Shown in pieces: positions 16,846 to 25,713 of a stretch of DNA of 48,247 nucleotides. Under the pieces are notes generated by a model. The model saw only the letters and a list, made by a program, of their open reading frames with translations, had not been told where the DNA came from and did no database searches. The DNA lies in the NCBI GenBank assembly GCA_001871325.1, contig MNVA01000019.1, forward strand, positions 1-48,247. The letters run 5' to 3'. Position 1 is the stretch's first letter. Each line of letters begins with the position of its first letter. The stretch is from Ignavibacteria bacterium CG1_02_37_35 (GTDB lineage Bacteria; Bacteroidota; Ignavibacteria; Ignavibacteriales; Ignavibacteriaceae). Made by a program: the position numbers and the translations under genes.

Positions 16846-19764
16846 ATGCCATCACTTATTCTTGAAGAAATAATATCAGCGCGAAAAATTGAAGACCTCC
16901 CTTTGTCCTGGTCTGAATTTAATTTCTCAACTTTCTCGGCTTCAAAGACTTTATACGATTATCAAATAAAATCTTTGCAGAACACCGTAAAACTCCTGCA
17001 TCTTTATTATGAAGAAGCTAAAGATTTTTCAATTTCTGAAAATCCGGCTGGTAATTTTTTACGCAAAGAATATCTGCTTAACCTTTTTAACGCTAACGAA
17101 TTTAGGGAAGATAATTTTTCTATCTCTCCGCAAAACAAAGACCTCTACACTGTTTTTTCAAATTATTACACGGTAGAGAACGGCCAAATCCTCTTTCGTA
17201 ATTTTATAAATCGCTGCTCTTTTTGGATGGCTACCGGTTCCGGTAAAAGTTTGTTGATTGTAAAAGTTATAGAACTGTTAAGCTCCCTTATCACTCTTAA
17301 CGAAATTCCCGATAACAATATTCTTATTCTTGCCCCGCGTGAAGATTTGCTTGAGCAGATTAAAAAACTGATAGACGAATACAATTCAGCAAGTTCAAAC
17401 CGGCGGATCAATCTCTATAGTATTAAAGATTACGAAAGAATAAAAAACGAAAAATTCTCTTTCTCCGATGAAATTTCTGTTTTCTACTATCGTTCAGATA
17501 ATTTTACCGATGAACAAAAAGATGTGCAAATAGACTATAAAAACTATGATAATAATGGTAACTGGTATATTCTTTTAGATGAAGCTCATAAAGGCGGTAA
17601 GGAAGATTCTAAACGACAATCTTACTTTAGCATTCTTTCAAGAAATGGATTCCTATTTAATTTCTCTGCTACCTTTACTGATAATTGGGATTTAGTAACA
17701 ACAGTTTTTAATTTCAATCTGGAAAAGTTTATTACAGATGGCTACGGAAAACATTTATATGTAAGCGGTGAAGAATATATATCCTTCAGTGCAAAAACCG
17801 ACGACGATTTTTCACAAGAAGAAAAAGAAAAGATTGTTATAAAATCACTTCTTACACTGGCATTCAGTAAAGATTACTCCAAAAAAGTTTATCTCAAAGA
17901 AAAGTCTGCTTATCATTCTCCTTTAATGTTAACGCTTGTAAACTCTGTAAATACGGAAGAATCCGATCTCCTTGTTTTTTTTAATGTGCTTGTAAAATTT
18001 GCCTGTGGTAAAATCAATAGTTCTCTTTTCCACCAAGCCAAAGATGAACTTATTAAAGAGCTAAAAAATCATAAAGAATACATCTTCGAAAACGAACCCC
18101 ACGCCTTACCCCTATCATTCTTTGCTGCCGTTGAACGTGAACATATTCTTAAATCTGTTTTTAATTCTGATAGATTTGGCGAAATTGAAGTAACCACTAA
18201 CGCAAACACTAAAGAACTTGCATTCAAACTCAAAGAATCCGATACGCCTTTTGCTCTTATCAAAATCGGCGATATTTCCGGTTGGATTAAAAATAAACTT
18301 AGCGGTTATGAGTTTACTAAAACCTATGATGACGATAGCTACTTCAGAAAACTAAATGATAATCCGCATATTAATATTTTAATGGGTTCGCGTGCTTTTT
18401 ATGAAGGCTGGGATTCAAATCGTCCGAATGTCATTAACTACATTAATATTGGCACTTCAACAGACGCTCAAAAATTTATTCTTCAATCTCTCGGTCGTGG
18501 CGTTCGTATTTCTCCTTTACCCGGCAAAAGAAAACGACTAATTAAACTCCGCAATTCAAATTTAATCCAGCAATCGGATTTTGGAAATCTATTTGACTTT
18601 TCAAGTGTATTAGAAACTCTCTTCATTTTTGGAACAAATAAACTTGCTATCCGGAAAGTTGTCGAAGCAATCAAATCTGATAGCGATTCGGTTGTTGATC
18701 ATACAACCTTGAAACTATCTAAAAATGAATCCAACTGTGACTTATTAATTCCATGTTACGATATTAAATCTTCTCATTTTGATGATCTTCCTCCGTTCCA
18801 TATTGCGGCTTCTTCAAAAACAAGATTGAATAATTATCTTTCGTCGGTTAATGATAATGTCTTACTTTTCAGCACAAATGCTAAGGTAAATGATTTGTCT
18901 TTATTAAGATCATCTCTTTCATCCAATGCTATCCTGACTGAAGATGATTCAAAAAAATACTCTGATACAAATTCAATCATTAACCGGTTCTCATTTCATA
19001 TTAATTCCAAACGTAAATATTTAAGCGGCTTCAAAAAATTAGATGAAGAAATCATTCACTTTAGAAAAATTGCTGTCTCTAACGAATTCAAAAAGATTGC
19101 GGATTTAATAAAAACCATAAATGAAATAACATCGCCGCAAGCTCAAATAAGCAAAGAAAAGTTTCAAAAATCTGAAGAGCTGTTCAAGAAAGGGATAATC
19201 AGTGAGCCAATCTTTGATGCTATAAAAGAAAAAGCATCACTTAAATCAGAAATAGTTTTTGAAGAGCTAACTATCAGGCGTCTATACGAACATTACTACA
19301 TTCCGGTAATTACATCTGATGAAAAAATAAAATTTATAAAACACATAATCCAAAATCCCGGTGAAATCACATTCTTAAATGAATTAGATAAATATATTTC
19401 TGAAAATGCCTATGAGATAAAGAAAAAATATGATTGGTGGATGTTCAGCAAAATTGATGAATCATTAGACAATATTTATATCCCATACTTGGAAGCGGAT
19501 AAAGAAAGATCTTTTTTCCCGGACTTTATTTTTTGGTTAAAAAACGGGAATGCTTACAAAATTATCTTTGTTGATCCAAAAGGAACTGCCTATTCAGATT
19601 ACCAATTAAAAGTAGATGGTTTTGAAAAAATCTTTAACAAAAATCCTTACAGCTTTTTAGGATATAATATTCGCGTCTCTCTAAAATTATTTACTGAAAA
19701 CGTAACCACTCTCCCGCACCGTTACCGTGAGTTTTGGTTTAACAAGCCAAAGGAAATATTTTAA
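16846..19764 (+). CDS. res: Type III-like restriction subunit (Res), SF2 helicase and nuclease
   Basis: ATP-driven translocase and nuclease partner of Mod. The 972 residues match the usual Res length. They show Walker A ATGSGKS (about 129-135), DEAHK (about 245-249), the motif III-like SATFT (about 274), and motif VI QSLGRGVR (about 550). Near the C terminus PDFIFW and FVDPKG (about 890-910) form a PD-(D/E)xK-type nuclease site with Asp in place of the more usual Glu. All motor and nuclease residues that can be judged are intact, so the system is likely functional. The 138-nt gap from fic, with an inverted repeat, may give res separate regulation. It is the last gene of the island. Confidence 0.9.
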   Translation: MPSLILEEIISARKIEDLPLSWSEFNFSTFSASKTLYDYQIKSLQNTVKLLHLYYEEAKDFSISENPAGNFLRKEYLLNLFNANEFREDNFSISPQNKDLYTVFSNYYTVENGQILFRNFINRCSFWMATGSGKSLLIVKVIELLSSLITLNEIPDNNILILAPREDLLEQIKKLIDEYNSASSNRRINLYSIKDYERIKNEKFSFSDEISVFYYRSDNFTDEQKDVQIDYKNYDNNGNWYILLDEAHKGGKEDSKRQSYFSILSRNGFLFNFSATFTDNWDLVTTVFNFNLEKFITDGYGKHLYVSGEEYISFSAKTDDDFSQEEKEKIVIKSLLTLAFSKDYSKKVYLKEKSAYHSPLMLTLVNSVNTEESDLLVFFNVLVKFACGKINSSLFHQAKDELIKELKNHKEYIFENEPHALPLSFFAAVEREHILKSVFNSDRFGEIEVTTNANTKELAFKLKESDTPFALIKIGDISGWIKNKLSGYEFTKTYDDDSYFRKLNDNPHINILMGSRAFYEGWDSNRPNVINYINIGTSTDAQKFILQSLGRGVRISPLPGKRKRLIKLRNSNLIQQSDFGNLFDFSSVLETLFIFGTNKLAIRKVVEAIKSDSDSVVDHTTLKLSKNESNCDLLIPCYDIKSSHFDDLPPFHIAASSKTRLNNYLSSVNDNVLLFSTNAKVNDLSLLRSSLSSNAILTEDDSKKYSDTNSIINRFSFHINSKRKYLSGFKKLDEEIIHFRKIAVSNEFKKIADLIKTINEITSPQAQISKEKFQKSEELFKKGIISEPIFDAIKEKASLKSEIVFEELTIRRLYEHYYIPVITSDEKIKFIKHIIQNPGEITFLNELDKYISENAYEIKKKYDWWMFSKIDESLDNIYIPYLEADKERSFFPDFIFWLKNGNAYKIIFVDPKGTAYSDYQLKVDGFEKIFNKNPYSFLGYNIRVSLKLFTENVTTLPHRYREFWFNKPKEIF

Positions 19765-19952
19765 CCGTAATAATGTGCAATAGAGTATTGGCGTTTAAGT
19801 TTTTGTTTTTATGTCAAGCTATTTGAAATGACTTTTACCAATAAGTAGTTTAAATGTTGATGATTAATTCTATCCATCCTTTTCGTCAAGCATTTTCCGG
19901 TAAATAAATAGAGCTACGCGATAATTATTCTGTGGGTCATTTCTTTTCTTAA

Positions 19953-20456
19953 TTATTTTTTCGTTAAAATCGCTGCTAAATCTTTTTCCAACGTTTCTTT
20001 CGGCGTTTCAACTATTCTGCCGATTTCCAACCCATCATTATAAATAATCATTGTGGGAACAAGTTCAATATTTAAAGATGCGATGTTTACCTCCGCCGCT
20101 TCTTTTTTTCTGTCCACCATGATCAGCTTTACTTTGGCAGAAGGGAAATTCAGCGAATCGAGAATTTTATAAAAACGCGGGACTTCCCTTCTGCTGTCGC
20201 TGCACCACGTTCCCATTACTATGGTTATTGAGTGAAACTCGTTATCCATTTTAACGTGGGAAAGCGTTTCTTTATCAAGTTCATAGTTTTCATATTCCGG
20301 ATTAAACCACCATGCAAATGAGGAATCTTGAATTGCTTCTCGACTGCAAATGCCAACCAACATCGGTTTGCCGGATTTTTGGTCTAGCACGCATTGGTTT
20401 GTTGTTTGTGCAAAAGTAACAAGTGAGAAAAAGAAAAGAATGAATAAATTTTTCAT
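19953..20456 (-). CDS. Exported thioredoxin-fold protein with a single active-site cysteine
   Basis: A 167-residue protein with an N-terminal hydrophobic segment that acts as a signal peptide (residues 1-17). The thioredoxin fold is visible from ITIVMGTWCSDSRREVPRF to VPTMIIYNDG (cis-Pro). The active site reads C85-S-D-S, so the resolving cysteine of CxxC is replaced by Ser. It therefore cannot form the usual internal disulfide; it may act in mixed-disulfide chemistry or as a binding protein. Cys22 and Cys37 precede the fold and could partner with it. It ends a minus-strand operon with nadK and DUF1844, 1 nt after nadK. Confidence 0.8.
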   Translation of the reverse strand: MKNLFILFFFSLVTFAQTTNQCVLDQKSGKPMLVGICSREAIQDSSFAWWFNPEYENYELDKETLSHVKMDNEFHSITIVMGTWCSDSRREVPRFYKILDSLNFPSAKVKLIMVDRKKEAAEVNIASLNIELVPTMIIYNDGLEIGRIVETPKETLEKDLAAILTKK

Positions 20457-20457
20457 C

Positions 20458-21351
20458 TTAAGATCCTTTTTGTTGATGACTATTTTTTCTAACGTCTAAT
20501 CCCCAAAGTAATTTTGACCGGAGGATCTTAAAGTAATTCGCAGAATCCATGTGCACTAACTTCAACGGTTTTTCACTTTTCGAAATTACAATTTCAAGCG
20601 GGGGCGGAAATTCCATTACGCGCTGACCATCGCAGTTTACTTGAACTTTTGTGTGCATTGAGTTAGCGGTAATAAAAATTTTTTCATTACTCGGCAGCAC
20701 TAAAGGGCGCATGGTTAAACTATGGGGCGAGATAGGACTAAGCGCTATCACTTCAGCTTTCGGACTTACAATCGGTCCGCCAACGGAGAGCGAATACCCG
20801 GTAGATCCGGTCGGGGTAGCAACGATTAAACCGTCTGCCGAAAAAGTTGTAACGTATTCATCTTCAACAGAAATTGTAAGCTCAATCATTTTAGGCCATG
20901 CGCCTTTATCAATAACCAAATCATTCACCGCAAAAAAATCGTCACAATCATTAGTGGAACATTTACCTACCAACACCATTCTTTCTTCAACCGAATAGCG
21001 AGAATTTTTTATGTCGTTAAAAAGCTGCTCAATCCCCTTGATATCAACTTCGGCTAAGAAACCAAGCTTTCCGAGATTAATTCCGAGAATGGGTTTATTA
21101 ACTTGATGTGCGATATATGCGGTTGTAAGCATTGTGCCGTCTCCGCCAAGCGAAATTAAGATGTCACAACTTTCTGCGACCTTTTTAGCGGAAGCAAAAT
21201 AATCAGGTTGAACCAATGCAAGGGGAAACGATCTTCGCAACGAATCGTTAATAAGAAATTCATACTTGTTTAATTTTAGCTGTTCAACTATGATTTGTAA
21301 AGTAGCTGTAAGCTCGTCTTTGGTTGTATTGCCGAATATTCCAAATTTCAT
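20458..21351 (-). CDS. nadK: NAD kinase
   Basis: Phosphorylates NAD to NADP, the sole route to NADP(H). The catalytic GGDGT (G69-T73, D71) and the downstream NDLVID and GSTGYSLSVGGPI blocks are intact, giving the full NAD-kinase fold at 297 residues. The ATG directly follows the TAA of the DUF1844 gene (no gap), so translational coupling is likely. It is in an operon with envelope glycosyltransferases upstream and the thioredoxin-like gene downstream, which is a physical association; no direct functional link is implied. Confidence 0.95.
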   Translation of the reverse strand: MKFGIFGNTTKDELTATLQIIVEQLKLNKYEFLINDSLRRSFPLALVQPDYFASAKKVAESCDILISLGGDGTMLTTAYIAHQVNKPILGINLGKLGFLAEVDIKGIEQLFNDIKNSRYSVEERMVLVGKCSTNDCDDFFAVNDLVIDKGAWPKMIELTISVEDEYVTTFSADGLIVATPTGSTGYSLSVGGPIVSPKAEVIALSPISPHSLTMRPLVLPSNEKIFITANSMHTKVQVNCDGQRVMEFPPPLEIVISKSEKPLKLVHMDSANYFKILRSKLLWGLDVRKNSHQQKGS

Positions 21352-21678
21352 TTATGCTTCCGGCGGTGTTTCTTCTGCAGTTGCAGCCTCGGGCGGAGTT
21401 GGTTCTTCTTTTGTATCTTTCCCGACTTCTTCAACATAATTCAATTTTAATTCGCGTAAAACTTCATTAATAAATTTATCTTCATACTCGCCAAGGTTCC
21501 CCTTCGTTTTTGCAGCCAGCATGTCGAGCGTATCAATCGCATATTTTGACATCTCTAGATTCCGTTCAATTTTGTCGCTCATAGGATTTTTTAATTTTCC
21601 CATGGACATCATCGCCCATTGCTGCTGCTGCATGATTAATTGCATAAAGAGGACTTCGTAATTCGTTTTTTCAGCCAT
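21352..21678 (-). CDS. DUF1844 domain protein
   Basis: A 108-residue protein with the DUF1844 pattern: an N-terminal helical part (YEVLFMQLIMQQQQWAMMSMGK) followed by SKYAIDTLDMLAAKTKGNL and FINEVLRELKLNYVE, and a short acidic Pro/Ala/Glu tail. There is no signal peptide or membrane segment. The family is widely conserved in Bacteroidota, Chlorobi and other groups, but its function is unknown. It is directly upstream of nadK and 3 nt downstream of a glycosyltransferase gene in the same operon. Confidence 0.85.
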   Translation of the reverse strand: MAEKTNYEVLFMQLIMQQQQWAMMSMGKLKNPMSDKIERNLEMSKYAIDTLDMLAAKTKGNLGEYEDKFINEVLRELKLNYVEEVGKDTKEEPTPPEAATAEETPPEA

Positions 21679-21681
21679 AAT

Positions 21682-22461
21682 TTATTTCTCCTTTTGTTGA
21701 TTAAGTTCCCATAGCTTTGCATATTTCGTAAAAACATAATGAGATGAAAAGACGGCTAAAAGAAATCCGTGAAAACCGTCTAAAAATCCCAGACGAAAAA
21801 TATACATTTTTAGAAAGATAAATAAGGGGCGAAGCAGTACATCTGTTTTCTTAAAAGATTTTTTCCTCTCGTACAGTTCTTTAGCCGCAAGTGAGGTATA
21901 GTAATTAAATTTTGTGAAGTAGTGTTCAATCGTCGGGTCTGTGAAGTGGTCAATGTCGCCGATGAATTTTCCAACTTCCTCATTTACGAGTAAATGTTCA
22001 TGCACATCATTTTCACTAAAATGAATTTTATCTTTTCTAAAAAGCCTCGTTACTCTGCCTGGATACCAGCCGGAATGTTCTATCCATTTCCCAAGGAAGA
22101 AAGCACGTCTTGGGAATGAATAAGCGTTAAATTTCGGAAGTTCGTTTTTAAATTGAATTAATTCATCGTTCAGAGGCTTGGTTATTGCTTCATCTGCATC
22201 AATCCAAAAAATCCAATTGTTTGAAGTGAACGAAAGTCCCAGTTGTTTTGTTTTTGAAAATCCCTGCCAGACAACTTTTTCATAGCGTACTTGCGGAAAG
22301 GTACGGATAATTTCTTCAGTTCGATCTGTCGTTGCATCATCAATTAAGACTATTATTTCATCAACACATGTAAGCTGGCTTTCAAGGCAGCGGGCGATGT
22401 TTTGTTCTTCATCTTTTGCAAGAATAAGAGAGGAGATTTTTGTTTGCTGATTCATTGCCAT
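21682..22461 (-). CDS. Glycosyltransferase family 2 (KdtX/WaaE-like)
   Basis: A 259-residue GT-A enzyme. The N terminus reads SSLILAKDEEQNIARCLES, the donor-binding acidic motif is WIDADEA (about residues 91-97), and the C-terminal region ends in YAKLWELNQQ, as in the LPS-core-type GT2 proteins. It transfers a sugar (probably glucose or similar) to lipid A core or a capsule acceptor at the inner membrane face. It overlaps the upstream gene by 10 nt; the second ATG (22455) gives an ATGA overlap and may be the real start. Related in sequence pattern to the GT2 at 30.1 kb. Confidence 0.85.
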   Translation of the reverse strand: MAMNQQTKISSLILAKDEEQNIARCLESQLTCVDEIIVLIDDATTDRTEEIIRTFPQVRYEKVVWQGFSKTKQLGLSFTSNNWIFWIDADEAITKPLNDELIQFKNELPKFNAYSFPRRAFFLGKWIEHSGWYPGRVTRLFRKDKIHFSENDVHEHLLVNEEVGKFIGDIDHFTDPTIEHYFTKFNYYTSLAAKELYERKKSFKKTDVLLRPLFIFLKMYIFRLGFLDGFHGFLLAVFSSHYVFTKYAKLWELNQQKEK

Positions 22462-23258
22462 TTAATTTTTCGCCAAAATTTTACCAAGATCAGAAGTCCG
22501 GTTTTATCCATGTAAGATTTGAGGAAAATTCTTAACCTCCGTAAGGCATAATAATATCCTGCGGACACATTCCACAGCTTATTTTTTTTTAAAGCTTTTT
22601 TTACTTCTCCAACACTTTCTTTTTCTTGCAACCATGAAGCGCCGCCGCCGCGCATATGCACAAGGGGAATTCCATTAAGATAGAATCCTTTTTTTAAAAA
22701 ATTTGGAGTCCGATCTGACATTTGGCAAAGAAGCTCAAAGTCCATTGCAAAGCGAAAGGTCGAATCGAAAACTCCTGCTTGTTCAAAACACTTTTTCCGC
22801 ATAAACATTGCCGGATGATTAAAAGGCATCCCTTGCTGAAGCTTACACATCAACGGCTTGCGAATATTTGAACCATATTTCTCATCTTCAAAAAAAATAT
22901 TCCCATGAACAAAAAGGATTTCATTTCCATTAAAAGCTCCATTGACTTTTTGAAAAACATCATCGCTAAAATAGAAATCATCCGAGTTTAAAAAAGCAAT
23001 CACTTCTCCTGAAGCCAGGGTAACCCCTTTATTGAAAGCCTCCGCAATTCCGTTATCGTTCTCGGATACCACGACAAGTTTTTCCGTTAATGCCTTAGCG
23101 TCATATTCTTCCCTGATAATTGAGAGAGTTGCATCCTTGCTTTGATTATCAATGATGATATGCTCGTAATCTGTGTGTGTTTGAGAGAGAATAGATTGAA
23201 CGTTCTGCCTGATAAATTTTTCGGAATTGAAAGTCGGAGTAATGACGGTTATTTTCAT
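22452..23258 (-). CDS. Glycosyltransferase family 2
   Basis: A 268-residue GT-A protein with the family opening MKITVITPTFNSEKFIRQ, then EHIIIDNQSKDATL and the metal-binding FLNSDDF (about residues 88-94). These are all in the order of WcaA/WbbD-type enzymes that add sugars to a polysaccharide repeat unit. The ORF-track start at 23357 adds 33 residues that do not match the family; I use the ATG at 23258. It is the first gene of the minus-strand operon, with a Bacteroidota -7 element about 32 nt upstream, and it faces a divergent GT4 gene. Substrate unknown. Confidence 0.85.
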   Translation of the reverse strand: MKITVITPTFNSEKFIRQNVQSILSQTHTDYEHIIIDNQSKDATLSIIREEYDAKALTEKLVVVSENDNGIAEAFNKGVTLASGEVIAFLNSDDFYFSDDVFQKVNGAFNGNEILFVHGNIFFEDEKYGSNIRKPLMCKLQQGMPFNHPAMFMRKKCFEQAGVFDSTFRFAMDFELLCQMSDRTPNFLKKGFYLNGIPLVHMRGGGASWLQEKESVGEVKKALKKNKLWNVSAGYYYALRRLRIFLKSYMDKTGLLILVKFWRKIKWQ

Positions 23259-23289
23259 GTTAATTTTAGAAGAAGTCCATTCTTTTGAA

Positions 23290-23297
23290 CAAAGATA
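23290..23297 (-). promoter_or_regulatory. Bacteroidota-type -7 element for the GT2-nadK operon
   Basis: The minus strand reads TATCTTTG, a perfect TAnnTTTG match 32 nt upstream of the ATG at 23258. A clear TTG at the expected distance is not seen. Confidence 0.35.
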
Positions 23298-23389
23298 AGC
23301 ATAATCAATTAAAATTTTGGACTTAAAAAGAAAGCATCTAAAAGGTTTTCTTTGCATATTTAAAGAGAAAATTTCAATTGTTTAGAAAG

Positions 23390-24565
23390 ATGGCGAAAAA
23401 CGAAAACTCTATTTTACTTCTGTCCGTAACGGATTCATGGGGCGGTGGAGAAGAAGTGTTGTTAAAAATTGCACTTCATGTAGAAGGCATTACTTTTTTT
23501 GTTGCAACCCCTCCCGGAGCTTCAGCAAAAAAGTTTTTAGCGCATAAATTGAATATTTTTCCATTGGCGTACTTGAAAAAATTTTTCCGCAAAAATGGAC
23601 ATTGGGCAATCTCAGACAGACTGAACACATTTGTTAATATTCTTCGGTCGGTGATGCCGCTCTATTCTTTTATGAGAAAGAAGAATATTCCAGTCATTGC
23701 CGCTAATGGAAATTTTGCGGCATTGTTTGCTCTCCCGCATGTCTTTCTCTTTAAGAAAAAACTTATTATTATTCAACATCTCTTGTATAAAAAAAACTCT
23801 TTTGAAGGGAAACTGCTCAAAACTCTCGCAAAATATTCTGATAGGTTTATTTGTGTTTCTAAAAGTGTTGCGCAGAATATTCAAACATTTACCGGAGAAC
23901 GGCTCGGCAGAAAATGTTGTGTAATTTATAACGGAATATCCCGCCCGGAAATGAACAACAAAATGATCAAATCGCGCGTCTCAGAGGGTGAAATTCGTTT
24001 TGGAGTAGTCGGCAGCATTATTCAGGAAAAGGGACATGACCGAATCATTGAGGCTTTTGCGGAACTGACAAAAAACTTTCCGCAATGCAGGTTGTACATT
24101 TTTGGAACACCCAGGGAAGAGAGATCGTCAAAATTCCTTTTTCGTTCCTTACAAGAAAAAGTTGAGCGTCTTAATCTCGGCGACAAAATTATCTTCAAAG
24201 GATTTGTTGAACAGAAAACTGATCTTTACGATCAATTTGATATTTTAATAAATTATTCCGCCGTTCCCGAATCGTTCTCCATGGCTGTCATCGAGGCTTT
24301 GGCATACAATAAAATTGTACTTGCTTCAAACGAAGGCGGACCTTCGGAAATAATTCAGCATGAAATAAACGGCTTTTTAGTGGAACCGAGAAACGAGCGA
24401 ACTCTTGTGCTCATGATGGCGAAAGTTGTAACAGAATTTGAGAACGGATCGCTGATCGAAATTCGAAAAAACGGCCGCGCGACAGTTGAAAAAAGATTCG
24501 CTCTTGAGCATTTTGCGGAAGCATACAAAAACATATTCGAGACTTACTCGCTTGAAAGGAAATAA
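23390..24565 (+). CDS. Glycosyltransferase family 4
   Basis: A 391-residue GT-B retaining glycosyltransferase. The N-terminal domain starts SILLLSVTDSWGGGEEVLL; the C-terminal GT4 domain shows GVVGSIIQEKGHDRIIEAF and the E-x7-E-type block VPESFSMAVIEALAYNKIVLASNEGG, where the Glu residues bind the donor nucleotide sugar. The track start 23378 is a TTG; I use the ATG at 23390. It overlaps the next GT4 by one base (TAATG), indicating translational coupling. Part of the plus-strand polysaccharide operon. Substrate unknown. Confidence 0.87.
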   Translation: MAKNENSILLLSVTDSWGGGEEVLLKIALHVEGITFFVATPPGASAKKFLAHKLNIFPLAYLKKFFRKNGHWAISDRLNTFVNILRSVMPLYSFMRKKNIPVIAANGNFAALFALPHVFLFKKKLIIIQHLLYKKNSFEGKLLKTLAKYSDRFICVSKSVAQNIQTFTGERLGRKCCVIYNGISRPEMNNKMIKSRVSEGEIRFGVVGSIIQEKGHDRIIEAFAELTKNFPQCRLYIFGTPREERSSKFLFRSLQEKVERLNLGDKIIFKGFVEQKTDLYDQFDILINYSAVPESFSMAVIEALAYNKIVLASNEGGPSEIIQHEINGFLVEPRNERTLVLMMAKVVTEFENGSLIEIRKNGRATVEKRFALEHFAEAYKNIFETYSLERK

Positions 24566-25695
24566 TGCAGAATAAATTAAAAACCGCAGTTGTCCATGAA
24601 TGGCTGGTAAATTACGCCGGCTCCGAGCGTGTTGTTGAATCATTTACAAACATTTGGAAAGATGCGGATATCTTTACTCTCGTTGATTTTCTCAACCAAC
24701 AAGAACGGGATACGATTGTAAAGGGAAAATTTCCAAAAACTTCATTTATCCAAAAATTGCCTTTTGCAGAAAAACACCACCGCTCTTACTTGCCGTTCTT
24801 TCCTTTGGCAATTGAACAATTCGATCTTTCATCGTATGAGGTGATTCTTTCAAGTTCTCATGCGGTAGCTAAAGGCGTTATTACAAGCGCGCAGCAACTT
24901 CACATCTCCTACTGCCACACACCGATGCGGTATGCTTGGGATTTTACTCATCAATATTTAAAAGAATCGAATCTGCAGAAAGGCGTTAAAGCCGCAATTG
25001 TAAAAATGTTTCTTCACTACCTGCGCATTTGGGATTATTCAACTGCAAATAGAGTTGATTATTTTATAGCGAATTCGAAATATATTGCAAAGCGGATAAA
25101 AAAAATTTATAATAAAGAGTCCGAAGTTATTTATCCGCCGGTTGATACAAATCTTTTCCCATGCGAAACGAACAAAGAAAATTATTATGTAACTGCTTCG
25201 CGGTTTGTTCCTTATAAAAGAATTGATTTAATTGTTGAGGCGTTCGCAAAAATGCCCGACAAAAAATTGTTGGTTATCGGAGAGGGTCCGGAGAAAGACA
25301 AAATTACCGCCCATGCAAAAAAGAATATCGAGTTCCTCGGTTATCAAGATGGAGAAGCATTAAAAAAATATATGCAAAAAGCTAAAGCGTTCGTTTTTGC
25401 TGCGGAAGAAGACTTTGGCATTGTTGTTATCGAAGCCTTAGCTTGCGGGACACCCGTTATTGCCCTTGCTAAAGGGGGAACGGCTGAAACAGTTGTTCAT
25501 TTAAAAAATGGAATTCATTTTAAGGAGCAGACAGTCGAGGAAATCATGAGCGCTGTAAATGAGTTCGAAAGAAACGAACAGCGCTTCGACTCCTTAGCCA
25601 TTAGTAATGACGCGGCTCTGTACGACCGTACGATTTTCGAACAAAAATTTTCGGATTTTGTTACTCAAAAAGCTGAACTTTTTTTTAATCAATAA
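24565..25695 (+). CDS. Glycosyltransferase family 4 (mannosyltransferase-like)
   Basis: A 376-residue GT-B enzyme with the N-terminal VHEWLVNYAGSERVVESF characteristic of this subgroup, YCHTPMRYAWDF in the acceptor half, and the donor-binding ASRFVPYKRIDLIVEAF and EDFGIVVIEALACGTPVIA in the C-terminal half. Such proteins are commonly annotated as mannosyltransferases, but the sugar cannot be proved from sequence. Its ATG overlaps the previous stop by one base. It is followed 18 nt later by the initiating sugar transferase in the same operon. Confidence 0.88.
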   Translation: MQNKLKTAVVHEWLVNYAGSERVVESFTNIWKDADIFTLVDFLNQQERDTIVKGKFPKTSFIQKLPFAEKHHRSYLPFFPLAIEQFDLSSYEVILSSSHAVAKGVITSAQQLHISYCHTPMRYAWDFTHQYLKESNLQKGVKAAIVKMFLHYLRIWDYSTANRVDYFIANSKYIAKRIKKIYNKESEVIYPPVDTNLFPCETNKENYYVTASRFVPYKRIDLIVEAFAKMPDKKLLVIGEGPEKDKITAHAKKNIEFLGYQDGEALKKYMQKAKAFVFAAEEDFGIVVIEALACGTPVIALAKGGTAETVVHLKNGIHFKEQTVEEIMSAVNEFERNEQRFDSLAISNDAALYDRTIFEQKFSDFVTQKAELFFNQ

Positions 25696-25713
25696 ATTAA
25701 TTTGTAAAGTACA

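Noticed and set aside
23259-23357. 33-residue N-terminal lead on the GT2 protein
   Set aside because: The GT2 fold begins at MKITVITPT; the lead lies in the divergent promoter region with a -7 element.
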